DNA of 64,000 nt from Typha latifolia (taxonomy: Eukaryota > Streptophyta > Magnoliopsida > Poales > Typhaceae). Where the stretch lies: the NCBI GenBank assembly GCA_019914945.1, contig CM034107.1, positions 3,410,001 through 3,474,000 on the forward strand, given 5' to 3'. The position numbers were made by a program, and so were the translations under genes. A model generated the notes under the pieces. It ran no database searches. It was given only the letters and a program-made list of their open reading frames with translations, and was not told where the DNA came from. Shown here piece after piece: positions 14,519-26,200 of the stretch. The number at the start of each line of letters is the position of its first letter. Position 1 is the stretch's first letter.

Positions 14519-15048
14519 TGCCGTGACATGAGTTACCAGCTACAGCCAGCTTCCCTCGTCTTGATGGCTTTTTTACCTCATTGGTGACAAACAGCACGAC
14601 TTTCAGATGAGCAGAGCCTCTTGATCCTTTTTGGGATTCATATTCCTTTTGTACTGACTATCTATTTAATCAAATGGATAGATCTAATTGTAAAAAAATA
14701 GGATTAAATTTGTGTTGTCAGCAAGGTGATTTCACTTTTTATGATATTTTTCCTGTATTACTTTAATTTAATAAGCCCCCGACCACTATGAAATCGAAAT
14801 ATGCTTATTCTAAAATAAGTCTCTTTATTCTGGTATAGTAATTAAAGATCTTATTTTATTTTAGTATATTATTTTAACATTCTCTCTCATCTTATTCTAT
14901 ATAATTTTTTAAAAATTATTTATTAATAACGCAAGATTGCAGTTTTACTTTTTGAGATGATAACACACTAGTTATATTAGTTACTGTTGCTATCTCCTCT
15001 TATTTTTATCTCCAAAGGCAGTCCCATATACTAGCACAGTGAGGGGTA
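14519..15048. other. uS5m 3' UTR and spacer
   Basis: The probable uS5m 3' UTR runs to about 14740 and is followed by AT-rich sequence. Nothing else is recognised. Confidence 0.5.
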
Positions 15049-15546
15049 ACTAATGCCCTCAAGCAATCTAATGCGCTCCTCCAAGCCCTCCAACAATCTA
15101 TTACCGATTGCAACATTTCTGCCGTCACCAAGACCACTTGCGACAAGATCATCGGCTCTCCCTCCTCCGCTGTTTGCAAGAAGCTCGCATTCGACCTCCT
15201 CCACTAGCTCAACCTTACTCCTGACCTCTATGACATGCTTAGCTTCGACCTCCGATTCGATCTCTCCTCCCTCGACCTCGAGGTCCCTGCCGCGGCCTTC
15301 TACTTTCTCTCCTCCCTCCCCTCCCACCTCCCTCGCCTCCTCTCCGACTCTCACGCTACCCTCACCGTCGCATTGACCTCCCCTTCCCCATTCCTCGCCT
15401 CATCACCATCCTTGCCCACAACAATCTTGTCCTCTGTCATGCCTCCACAACCCTCCTTGTCTGCGTCTCCCTATAGTGGGGAAATATCTCTGCCCTCGCT
15501 CTCAATCGCTCTGACGCCTTCGTCGAGTTCGCGTGCGGTAGCATCA
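15049..15546 (+). pseudogene. TPLATE: Broken fragment of TPLATE (endocytic adaptor)
   Basis: This is a GC-rich island in AT-rich DNA. Translated from 15049 it gives SNALLQALQQSITDCN, then PSSAVCKKLAFDLLH, an in-frame TAG at 15205-15207, LNLTPDLYDM and LPSHLPRLLSD. The order matches the N-terminal region of plant TPLATE as I recall it (ALLQALQQS, ASPASAVSKKLAFDLI, RLTPDLWD, LISDC). A frameshift lies between about 15370 and 15396. The second frame gives RLITILAHNNLVLCH and, after another stop, NRSDAFVEFACGS, matching the following TPLATE region (ITETLGCVLARDDLVTLC, SDAVSKVAFESVG). At least two stops and one frameshift make it non-functional. Only about 165 codons of a protein of more than 1,100 residues are present, and no start or upstream exon is seen. 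It may have been captured by a transposon; see the hairpin just downstream. Confidence 0.82.
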
Positions 15547-15558
15547 ATGAACACTCAA

Positions 15559-15606
15559 GTGTAGGGTTATAACCCCGCACAATGCGGGGTAATATCCTAC
15601 ACACCC
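15559..15606. repeat. Imperfect palindrome, possible Helitron 3' terminus
   Basis: A perfect 7-bp stem CCCCGCA/TGCGGGG with loop CAA occupies 15573-15589. TAATATC and CTAC (15597-15600) follow. The pairing resumes further out, GTGTAGG at 15559-15565 against CCTACAC. Plant Helitrons end in a short GC hairpin a few bases before CTRR. Here the terminal CTAG or CTAA is CTAC, so the assignment is an inference. Confidence 0.45.
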
Positions 15607-17285
15607 GAGTGAGAGGTTATAACCTAGCACTATAACTCACAATGCAGGGAAGTCCACAGTAGAAAGGCCCCATACTATTCACTATTTAACATATAGTCAA
15701 GGGTATTTTCGTCATTGGGTTTAAAACATCACCAATTTCTAATACAATTTTATTATTTTAATATCAACTTTATATCGCATCAAACATAATTTAGAGCTTA
15801 TACTACTATTAAACTTTATAATAGCTTATACTAGTATTAGCCCTCTTCTTCTGGTATTAAAACTTAGAATACTTATGTCTGTTATACCCTTATTCTACAA
15901 GTGAACGAGGGAAGAGAATTACGCAAATCAAGTAGTCGTCAATCTAATACTTGTTACTACCAATTTATCTTTGCTACTCGAGTTTTTAACCAAACTAGCA
16001 ATGTTCTAATTTTTTTTTGCCAAAATAGACTCCTTAAACTTATTATCAAATATGGTCTAATTTATTGTAACCCTAACAAAAATGTTGAACTAATTAACAT
16101 TTTATCCATAGGCAAAAATGTTGATCAGTTGAGCATTTTTGTCTAGTCCTAAAATGTTGAACTGATTAACGTTTTATGTATGTAAATCTTTCAGCAATTA
16201 AGAAAAGAAATTGTCTAGCAATAAAAACGCTGAACTGATTAGCGTGTTTAAAAATACTGATTAGTTTAATATTTTTATTAGGGCTACAGTGAATTAGATC
16301 TACCTCATTTGGTAATAAATTTGAGAAGCAATCCATTTCGATAAAAAAAAAAAGATTTAAAAAAATCTTTCTAATACCTACACTTGTGAATGCAACAGTA
16401 TATTACCTGGATGATCAGAAAGAGAACCTATGCATGAACGTAAAATCAAAAAGAAGTGTCAAACATCTTCCATCATTAAAGCTTCTTCAATTAGACACCA
16501 AAACTTGGTAATCTTGAAATTCTTATATTTTTAACTTGTACTTCAGATCAACTTTCTTTTCGTTATGTACTTCATCATAATTTGTTGCACATTGTGGAAT
16601 TGGACATCTCGTACGAGGTGGAGTAATTTGTTATATTTCTGCGACAGCAACCCTATACAGATCTCAAACAAGAATTTTTTAAGGAAACGTTTCAAGCAAG
16701 AAAGTAAAACGGATCTAGCACCATATATGGTTTTAAAGGTCGAAGAAAATAAAGACACCTGTAGAGCAACTTGTAAGATAGTCCACGTGAATAAGTACAC
16801 CAGTGCGACAATGAATCAGATTGGTAACAATTAGATATAAGTACTCATATCACTTTCCCATCAAACCGGAAAGCAATCGTGAGGAAAAGGGGTGGGATGT
16901 AAACACAACACCTCCAACATTTATCACAGCTTTGATTAGGTAATCTGGAACAAACTCAAGAAGCAAGACACTAATCTGTTAATTGTTTTGAAGTCAGAAC
17001 CCCAACTTCAAACATGGTTAAAAGGTACTACATCCACGATTGTTTTTGGAGTTTCCTACAGAAATAGAGCTAGTTAAGATGGAAGAAGATTTGCACATAT
17101 CATACACACAACAGATCATTCTCAATAACCCCTACGACAAGCATTACCAACTAGAACATATAACTTAAGAAACAGACTCTGGTTTGTGCAAGCAGTCTGA
17201 TCTCTGCACTGTACAATTCAACATAACAAACAACATTGGAAGAGCAACCTCACAATAAAATGCTCATACTCTTTATCACCAACTG
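15607..17285. other. Spacer and probable EBS 3' UTR
   Basis: AT-rich. Imperfect short repeats lie at about 16078-16280. Bases about 17040-17285 follow the EBS stop codon on the minus strand and are probably its 3' UTR. No gene is recognisable. Confidence 0.5.
16078..16280. repeat. Imperfect tandem repeat around TGTTGAACTGATTAAC
   Basis: Four to five degenerate copies of a motif resembling AAAATGTTGAACTGATTAAC follow one another at roughly 40-65 bp spacing. Several copies are flanked by A- and T-runs that make each partly self-complementary. Confidence 0.5.
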
Positions 17286-20200
17286 TTACCTCTTCCGTCT
17301 TTTGGACTCAACCTGCAAAAGAGAACAATATAAGGGCTGATAAAATAAAGAGAATCAAATTTGTAGGTTTAGGTACTAAAAGATTAGTATTTTCATTTAG
17401 AAAAATGAATATAAAGCTCAAACCAAGATATCTACCCTTGATACCATTTAGGTACCATCTTGCTCATTAGCACCTGCCTTAGCCGTTCAAAGGGATCTGT
17501 GGTATCCAGTTGCAGTTTCAATTAAGGGAGTGGGTTCTCTTACTTTTATTGCTAGACTCAATAGGAAACAAGTAAAATAGAAGCTAAATAATACTATGAC
17601 ACAGTATCACTTAAACCCCTAAAGAGAAAAAAAAACAATGTGACTAAAATCCCCTGAACTTGTTGGGGAAATTATGAAACAAGGTTAAATCAAATTAAAA
17701 ATCTGGGTTAATAAGATAAGATGATTGTAGCTTTTTTTAAAATAGTAATTTCTTCACTAAGATACAGTCATACAGATGGACTCTTGAAAAGTTTATCTCC
17801 AAGATATAATCTTCACTATCAAATTCCCAAGAACTGTACTTTCAAAAAAGTTGGGACCCATCACCAACCCAAAGATCAAGAAAAAATTGAAATTAATGAT
17901 TTTGTATAAAGAAAGGAGACCAAAGTGTATGATTTTATTATATATTTTTAGATGTTTTCTCCCTCTTTATTTAAAGAGCTTTAGAGATAAAATAGACATA
18001 TTTTCGTAGTAGGATATATCCTATTTGAAATGACACCTTTTTGACTAAATAGAGCCATTTTTTAATAAAAACAATTGTTTTATGAAGGGCATTCAAACAA
18101 ATTTCGAAGTTAGATAAAATTTGCCTACAGAAAAGTTTTGTATGAACTGATTTATCTCCTTCAAGCGAAATTAAATCTCATTTGAATGGATTTCTAAAAG
18201 AATTCTCGCAACACTATTTTTCCAACAAAATTCCCGCAACACTATTTTTCCAACAAAATTCCCACAACACTACTTTTCTAATAAAAATAGCTCCATTTAT
18301 ACATGTTTTGTTTTATATATTTAAGAACTTATGCGACACGACTACCATAATTTCTATAGGAGGTTACATTGTTGACGAAAAAGTTGATTTTACAAAATTG
18401 CCCCATGCATTATGCACATCTGGGCTATAGGAGAAGGCAAGAAGTTGATAGAGATTACGAGCGAGAGAATAAGAGAAATTGAAAGCAACATCGCCATAGA
18501 ACTTGGAACTGGGAGAGAAATGTGGGGATGGGAAACCGGAGAATATTAAGAGAGATTGAGAGTTCAAGAAAATTTGAAAAGAGTGTAAGAGTAATAGCAA
18601 TTGGAGAGGGAAAGGATCAATAAATATTGGGAAGGAAAGAGTATGAATGTCTTAGTATAAGTTTGGGAGGAAGATGAGGATAATTTCGATACAAATGAGG
18701 CGAAGAATTGGTCATGTGATATTTACATGTCAATTGGACAGAAAAACAAATGGTAGACTGACAGAATGTTATTTTAAAACATATCAACAGTTTACTTCAG
18801 GAGGTCTTAGTGTCACGTTTTTCTTTTTAAGATATACTGAGTCATAGTTCAAGGGATCTATGTGTAATTTAGGCTTAATTGGAAATGATAAAAGAATATT
18901 GAAATAGGAAGGATGATTTCATTGCTAGATCATCCATACAAATTGAAAGTCAAATTGTAACCCTACTTTGCCTCGACTTGTTGAGAACTTAACAGAAACC
19001 TTCTTCGCAACTCGAACATATCTAGGAATTTCAATTTTCAAACCGACAAAGTGGAAACTTGATCATAGTTATAATGTGGGATGTAAATATTAATTCGGGA
19101 ATAAAGTAGACCAAAAGCTTGCTGAATTCATTTCATATGAAAGCATATGATTACCTTTGGCACCGTGATATCATGGTTTCCAAAATTGACCGATCCGGAT
19201 CGAACACAATCCTGATCCTGACTCAAAATCAGTCTAGTGACTTACTTTGGTCTGAAATTAGCCAATTTTGATTGTATCAATCAGATCAGTCGAAACTCAA
19301 TTTTACTACTGCAAAACAATGAAGAGAAATCTCTTTCTTCACTATTGTTTTGCAGCAATAATTAACGAGCATATAAATTTATCACATTCAGATCATAATT
19401 CCATGATTTTAGTGAGGTTTTTCTTTTAGTTTTTAATACATGACTATTATTTTTTATTTTTCTATTATTTTTAGATATTTTCATTTATTTTTAAATAATA
19501 TATACAATTTTTCACTTAATTAAAAAATAATTTGATCTAACACGGAAGACCGATATGACCGATACAACCAATACGTATCATTTTTTCTAGTGGTCAATCC
19601 TAATACCGAGTTTTGAAGCCTTGTGTCATACAATCATATTGTTTCCTAGACTAATATGTAAACTAATTGATTTCTAGCTTATACTAGTGACCTTAAGATT
19701 GTTTCCATGCTGAATAATATTGTGCGACATTTTCAAACTCAGTATGTGATTATTTTTCCAAAATCCAATTAAATAAGGATTTGAAGGTCTTGTAACATCT
19801 CTTATATTCATTGCAAAAGAGTTTACTCCGGATCAATTCTAAAAGTATATTATCAACCAGTCAGCATACTAAACAATTATATGATTTGGCCCAAACAGAT
19901 GCTTTTTACTCACATCATTTTCAGTAATTCACATTTCATAGACATGCTTACATTTAGAAGTTCATACATATGAATTACCTAAACTAAGGCATTCATTAAT
20001 GGTCAGATTTCTTTCTCTCATGCTAGTTAGGATAGAAGGAAAAAATTTAGCCATTTAATTTCGACATATCACTTATAGGCTCTAGAGTGAGTCTATTACT
20101 GACACTAACCACGTATTCTGTTCCTTCACTACTAGATCCCTTCAATTGGTTGGATCCTGCTCAAAACAGGTTTAAGTGGCACCAACAGCATGAGCAGAAT

Positions 20201-23200
20201 TGGAACTTGAGGGAAAATGTGTATCCTAGGATAATTTCTTTTAACTGAAGAAGTTGACCTACTTGTCCCCCCTTTTGCCCTAAGAAAAGGATATATTTAA
20301 GTGACAAAAGATCAACTTTAATGGTTAGACCAAATCTTCATTAATCTATCATTTCACTGAAGTTCCTGCTCTTCAGTCTAAATCTTCACTATTTTGTACC
20401 CTTCAGTTAGAAGCTTTGATAAGAAGTATTAGTCAGATTAATAATCTATATTCATCTTCAATAATCCATCCTTTAGATTTCATTAGACAGTTCTCTGGAT
20501 TATCTGCATACAAACAAAGATATAACCCTTTATTCCAGTGATATTTAGGTTTCCCTTCTAGTATTGGTTTTAAATCAATTTTCAAGCCTTGGATCTCTCT
20601 TTAGTTCATATTTCAGTTGACAAAAAAGATCTGGTGCCAATTCTAGCAGACAGGTCTTTAAAGGATTTGCCCCTAAACAATTTATCACCTATCTCTTCCT
20701 TCGGATATGTAGGCCTTTGTTGCCCGTTAATCAACCATGATAAAAATTTAAGCACCTAGATTCCATCTTAGCAAATCATTAAGAATAAAGATTCACTCGA
20801 AATCTTAGGAAACTATTTTTTATGACAAGGTATTTTATCAGATATCCTTGTACACTCAACATACAGGTGGATATTTTTCACAGAAATTCTATATACATCA
20901 AAACAAGTGAACCTTACAAAGATATGCATAAATAGGGAAAATATAGGACATATCTGAAAACAGTATTCTCACCTTAGGCTCAGAAACTGGTGAGACAGGG
21001 AAACCATTTGATCTCTTGGGATCATCATCAGAGGAGCAATCTGAACAGAGAAAGTGATCTAGCTTTTTGGCTTGCTCGATAGTCATGCCCATGCAAGATG
21101 GATGGAACCTGCAGTGAGGAAGATGGTAACAAGAATCATAAGAAAGAATATAAGTTCATCACAAATATGGAAACAAAGATAAATATATGTTTATTCACAA
21201 GATAATTACCATTAGAATAAAGAATTAGATATTTGACAATAGGTGACAAAAAATACTGGATCTCCTAGGAATCAACTTTATAGTAACACAACAAGAGAAT
21301 CTGAAGACTACGCAAGAAAGTAGAAAAAGAAAGAGCAAAGTGGGGGAAAAATGAAATGAATTATGTCAATGGAGACAATATCAACAAATTAGAACAGTGC
21401 AGAAGAATTCACTAACAATGAGCAAATCGTGAGTTTGTGGACCATTACAGTGAATAGAAGTCTCTGATGAAATTTCCAAAAGCAGAAGAGGAATTTACCA
21501 AATATAACTGAATATTTTCAAGGAAAAGAAGCAATCTAAGGTCACAAAAAGGCAAAAAAAAAATGCAGAAACACAGATAGCAAGGGAATAGGTGATACAT
21601 GCATAAAATGTCAAGACAAAAAATATTTGAATTTCAACCTAATGATATACCCCCGCTGAAAATCTGTGTTTTAGGAAAGATGTGCATTGCATCGCTAAGG
21701 GAAGAGATTTATCTCCATAAAGAGTATAGCTATATGCCTGAATTAGGTGAGCCTCATTTATTTTTCCTTTTTATTTATTTTTCCTTTTTCCATTTAATTT
21801 GGATCAGTGATGCAAACTGCAGCTGGAGTGGTCTAGTGTAACTTTTATCAGAGCTTCCAAGCGAATGACGAAAATGGATCACGTTCATGTTCATAAAGGG
21901 GTGATTTATGCTAATCATTGTCCTTAAAAATGTCATGACAAATGCAATGGCGACAATCATAGGGATCATGCACCGTCTGAGCCATCTCATCTGCCTTGGT
22001 TGACTCTTATGATGCCTGCACTAAGTAGTAGATCATCTTTGTGGCTCACCTAACTCATAGTTGCTTAGTGATTTTGTTAGTTTGGTTGAAGCATTGGCAG
22101 CTAAATCTATAAGACTTTGTTTGCTTCCACTTTTAATGCATCCACCAACAAAATCATGTAGATATTCATAGGGCTGTCAAGCTTGACGAGCGGCTCGGGC
22201 TCAACTCGGCTGAAGCTCGAGTCCGGCTCAGCTCAATCAGAGCTGAGCCGAGCCCGAGCCATTGAAACTGGCTCAAAATTAATATTGAGCCGAGCCTGAG
22301 ATGGAGCCGGTTCGCTCAGGCTGACTCATCACCCTCACCCATCACCCACCCCACCCTCACTCTCATCCACCAGACCACCACCCATAGCCTCACCCCACAT
22401 GACCGACCCAACCTCACCCCACTCTCACCCATTCGGCCTCCTCTCTGTCAACCTCCATCGGTAAGCCCTCGCCGCCTCCTCCCTCTCTATCGGCCTCCAT
22501 TGGCAAGCCGCCGCCATGGCGCCACCTCCTCTCCATCAACATTGAGCTAGGCGTTAGCCTCCTCTTCTTGAGCCTCCTCTATCGGCATGCCATCGGCAAG
22601 CCGTCGTCTATGCCGCCACCGTCTCATCCTCTAATCAAGCTCGAGCTCTGCTCAGGCTTGGTTAGGCTTGAGCAAGGCTCGAAGGTAATTTTGAGCCGAG
22701 CCTGAGCCAAAACCAGCTTGCTCAGGCTCGGCTCGTCTACACCCATAGAAATTCAGCCATATATGGTTCCAAGAAGAAATCTAATGTCCTAAGAGAAGTT
22801 CTGACCAAGAAATGACATAGAAATTCATCATGCTCCATCCACAAATTGTAATAATTGAACAAACTAGTTCACCTCGATAAATCTTTGCTACTTTCCAGCT
22901 CCTACTTTTTTCTTGCTACTTGCTTCTTCAATATTAGCTGACCCAACTAATACACAGATTGTGATTAATATCATCAACAATAGTAACCAACTACTAAAGA
23001 AATAATTGAAATCTTATCGATAATGGCATTAAATGGAGGCCATACTAGTACATCCAATGTGTTAAATTGTAAGGCAGTTCATATATTTTCATCTTTGGCA
23101 AGCATACTTCAAACCTTTGTGTCACCTTTCCTCCCACCCTGATTGCAACCTATGCATGTAATTTAATTTGTCCATTAGGCCCTCAGTCCATGAGCATTTA

Positions 23201-26200
23201 CTTTCAACTTCAAATATTTCTAGATCTTCTCTTTCACCAAATAAAATAGCATATGATCTTAATTCTTTTGTCATTTTTGTTTCTCACCCTTCTTTCAATG
23301 CCCCTACAATTTGTTTCCTAATTTTCTCTTCTATCTCATTATTAGCCTTCAGACATGGTGCAACAATAGTGCAAATAGGTGTTAATTTCTTTAAGGGGAA
23401 AAATACAACTTACACCCTTGTAGTTAGGCCAAAATTCAAAGAGTCTCCCTAAACTTTTATTTGTTTCACTTAACCCTCTTATAGTTCTAACATATATATA
23501 ATCACCTAACATATGTTAATTTAAAACAAAAGGACCAAATGCTTAGAAAAATAATTTGTTTTGAGAAAATCCTTTTATCTTATAATTCTTTCATCTAATT
23601 TTTTATCACTCCTATATATTGGACATTGCAAATAATTTAAATATAGATAACTAAGTTTTTACACGTATACCCTTCAAAAATCCCTTATTTGCTTGTATAC
23701 CCCTCTAAAGTTAATATTTATATGTATACCCTTCAAAATACACAGCATTTATGTTTTGCATGAATATCGCTTAGAGTTATCTAATAGATAAATTCCAACA
23801 ATATACATATAAAAAGTCTAAATTGTCGTTATTCTAGTTTTCAACTTTTCATAAATTTCTTTTAGCCAATGTTCTTTTTTTTCTTTTTTCTAGTAAAATT
23901 TTAAGGGAACCTTTTATTTATTGCGAAGTAACTAGGAGGGTATCTATGCAAAAAAAAATGTTTTGAGAGGTATACATGCAAATATTAACTTAGAGAAGGA
24001 TATACAAGCATATAAAGATTTTTTAAGGGTATGAAAGCAAAAAAAAACCCTAGATAATATAAAAAGCAAAACGGTCAAAAGCAACAGTTTTAACAGAAAA
24101 TTACCTTCATCATTAGTTTTGAATAGAAAAACAAACATTTGTACATAAATTAGAACTACAAGAGCGTTAAATGACACAAATGAAAGTTCAAAGAGGTATT
24201 TTACAATTTGGCCTAATTATGAAGGGGTAAAATATATCTTAAACCCTTCTTTAAAATATGTTACCCCTTCCTGTAGTAATCTTCCCAGTTCCCACACAAA
24301 CCATGCTTATTATATTAGAGTTAATTTGCAACTATGATAGCATTAGAATGGGTTATGGGGAAAGAAAAGATACAGCCACCATGCTATTCTACTAAAGTAA
24401 AACTCATTACTGACATCAAGCAGAAATAAATAAATATGATTGGACTAACATGTTGCACTATTATTGACATGCACAACTCATGCATTCATTGATAGTCCCA
24501 TAAACAAATGTCGAAATTTTTATCATTATTCACAATTCAGCATTCAATAATGAAAATATATTATCTACTCGGTATCTCATCATTCTCTATGTATGTGTAA
24601 GGAAAAGGAGAAGTCATAGAGGGTTAGGTTAGGGATGAGGAAGCATATGCAAGAGCAAGGGTGGTGCAGTACCGCAGTAGTGCAGATAATGAAAATCTGG
24701 GTCCTAACTGCAAATATGGTTCCCTAATGTGTATGTTATGTTTACTAGGTGCCGAAACCGCCACCTCCTTTGGCCACACGCACATGGATCTAGGCAGATG
24801 ATTTTTAGCACACTAATAAGGTGCAAAATTTCTGGATATCACTTGAACACTTCAAACTTAAGAAAGAAAGCTAGATTAGTTTCCCTTGACATGAGGAAAA
24901 TGTATGATTTCAATAATAAAACAATTAAGATGAAAAGCAAGTTATATTAGTTGTTCAAAACTTCAAGTATTTTCATGAAGTGTCAAATAGTCTTGGCTGA
25001 TTGACTACTAGATCTAACATCTTTGCGTTGTACAAATAAAATGAAGAAAAATGAGAGGATGTCTGAGCTGCATGATCAAATGATGGTATGAAGTAGTTGA
25101 CAGTTAACACAATGCAATATAGTAGGTCATCGTATCAATATAGTTGGTGAAGCCTAGTGGGTTCGTCGCATCTCAAGTAGAGAAAAAAGAAAATTAGCAG
25201 ATAGCATACACAAAACAACTAGATGTAAGACAACTAACCAGAACACAAGGGAAAGCAATAGAATGACTAAGATCAAAAATCTCTTAAGAGTCAAGTTGAT
25301 CATACAAAATAAATTAGAAAAGTGGCAGTATGGGTAGTATGGGTGGATTAAGAAGCTGAAGAAGATAAAGGTAAGGGCAAGAGTGTTCAGGAAATCAGAA
25401 AATGATCACCGAGTATGGGTAGTATGGTAAATATTGTACCAATAAATTTCAGTAAGAAAAACTCAAAGAGCTTAATGTGAAAAAAGAAAGGAATCAGTAG
25501 GCCTTATAATCTAGACTGATTAACTGATCATTATGATTTGCCAACACAAACAGCTCCTGTCACAAAAACAAGAAGTTCATCTTCCATCTTATGAAGGAAG
25601 AATCATAACTCAAATGTCTGCGCCAATAATGGAGTAGTAGACAACAGCTAAACCCATGGGCATGCACTATTAGGACCATATCAATGGTAGTGTCCAATGC
25701 AACTGATCAACTCCTTGAGCGTATGTACAATGAAAGAGACACGATACATCAGTTTGTATAAAATGATTATAAAAGAAGTATTGAGTGATCAATTACACTA
25801 CAAAACACATCAAGAGAAATTTAAAAAAAATTAAGATAGATCATCAGTTTTTGCCATTTACATTTCATTAAGGTCAAGCAGGATGTATTCTGGATCTACC
25901 TTCTAGATATTCTCATTGGCAGTTTTTATGCCATATATTGAGGATGAATGCAATTAGTATTTATTTTTCCTTTTTAGTCAGAATCGGCTGGAAAACATTT
26001 TTGGGAAAGTTCAATGTGTCCTTTTATGTAAGTCAGTTATGGGATTCCTAACTTTCTATGCTATTAAAGTTACAGTATTTTATTTACTAAGATAAGCTAG
26101 AAAAAGGAAATTGATCCTGACTGTTTCATTATCTATATGCATAGATTGAAATGAGCAAACAATGTCATTGATTCAGATCTGATCTCATATTTGTAGTTTA

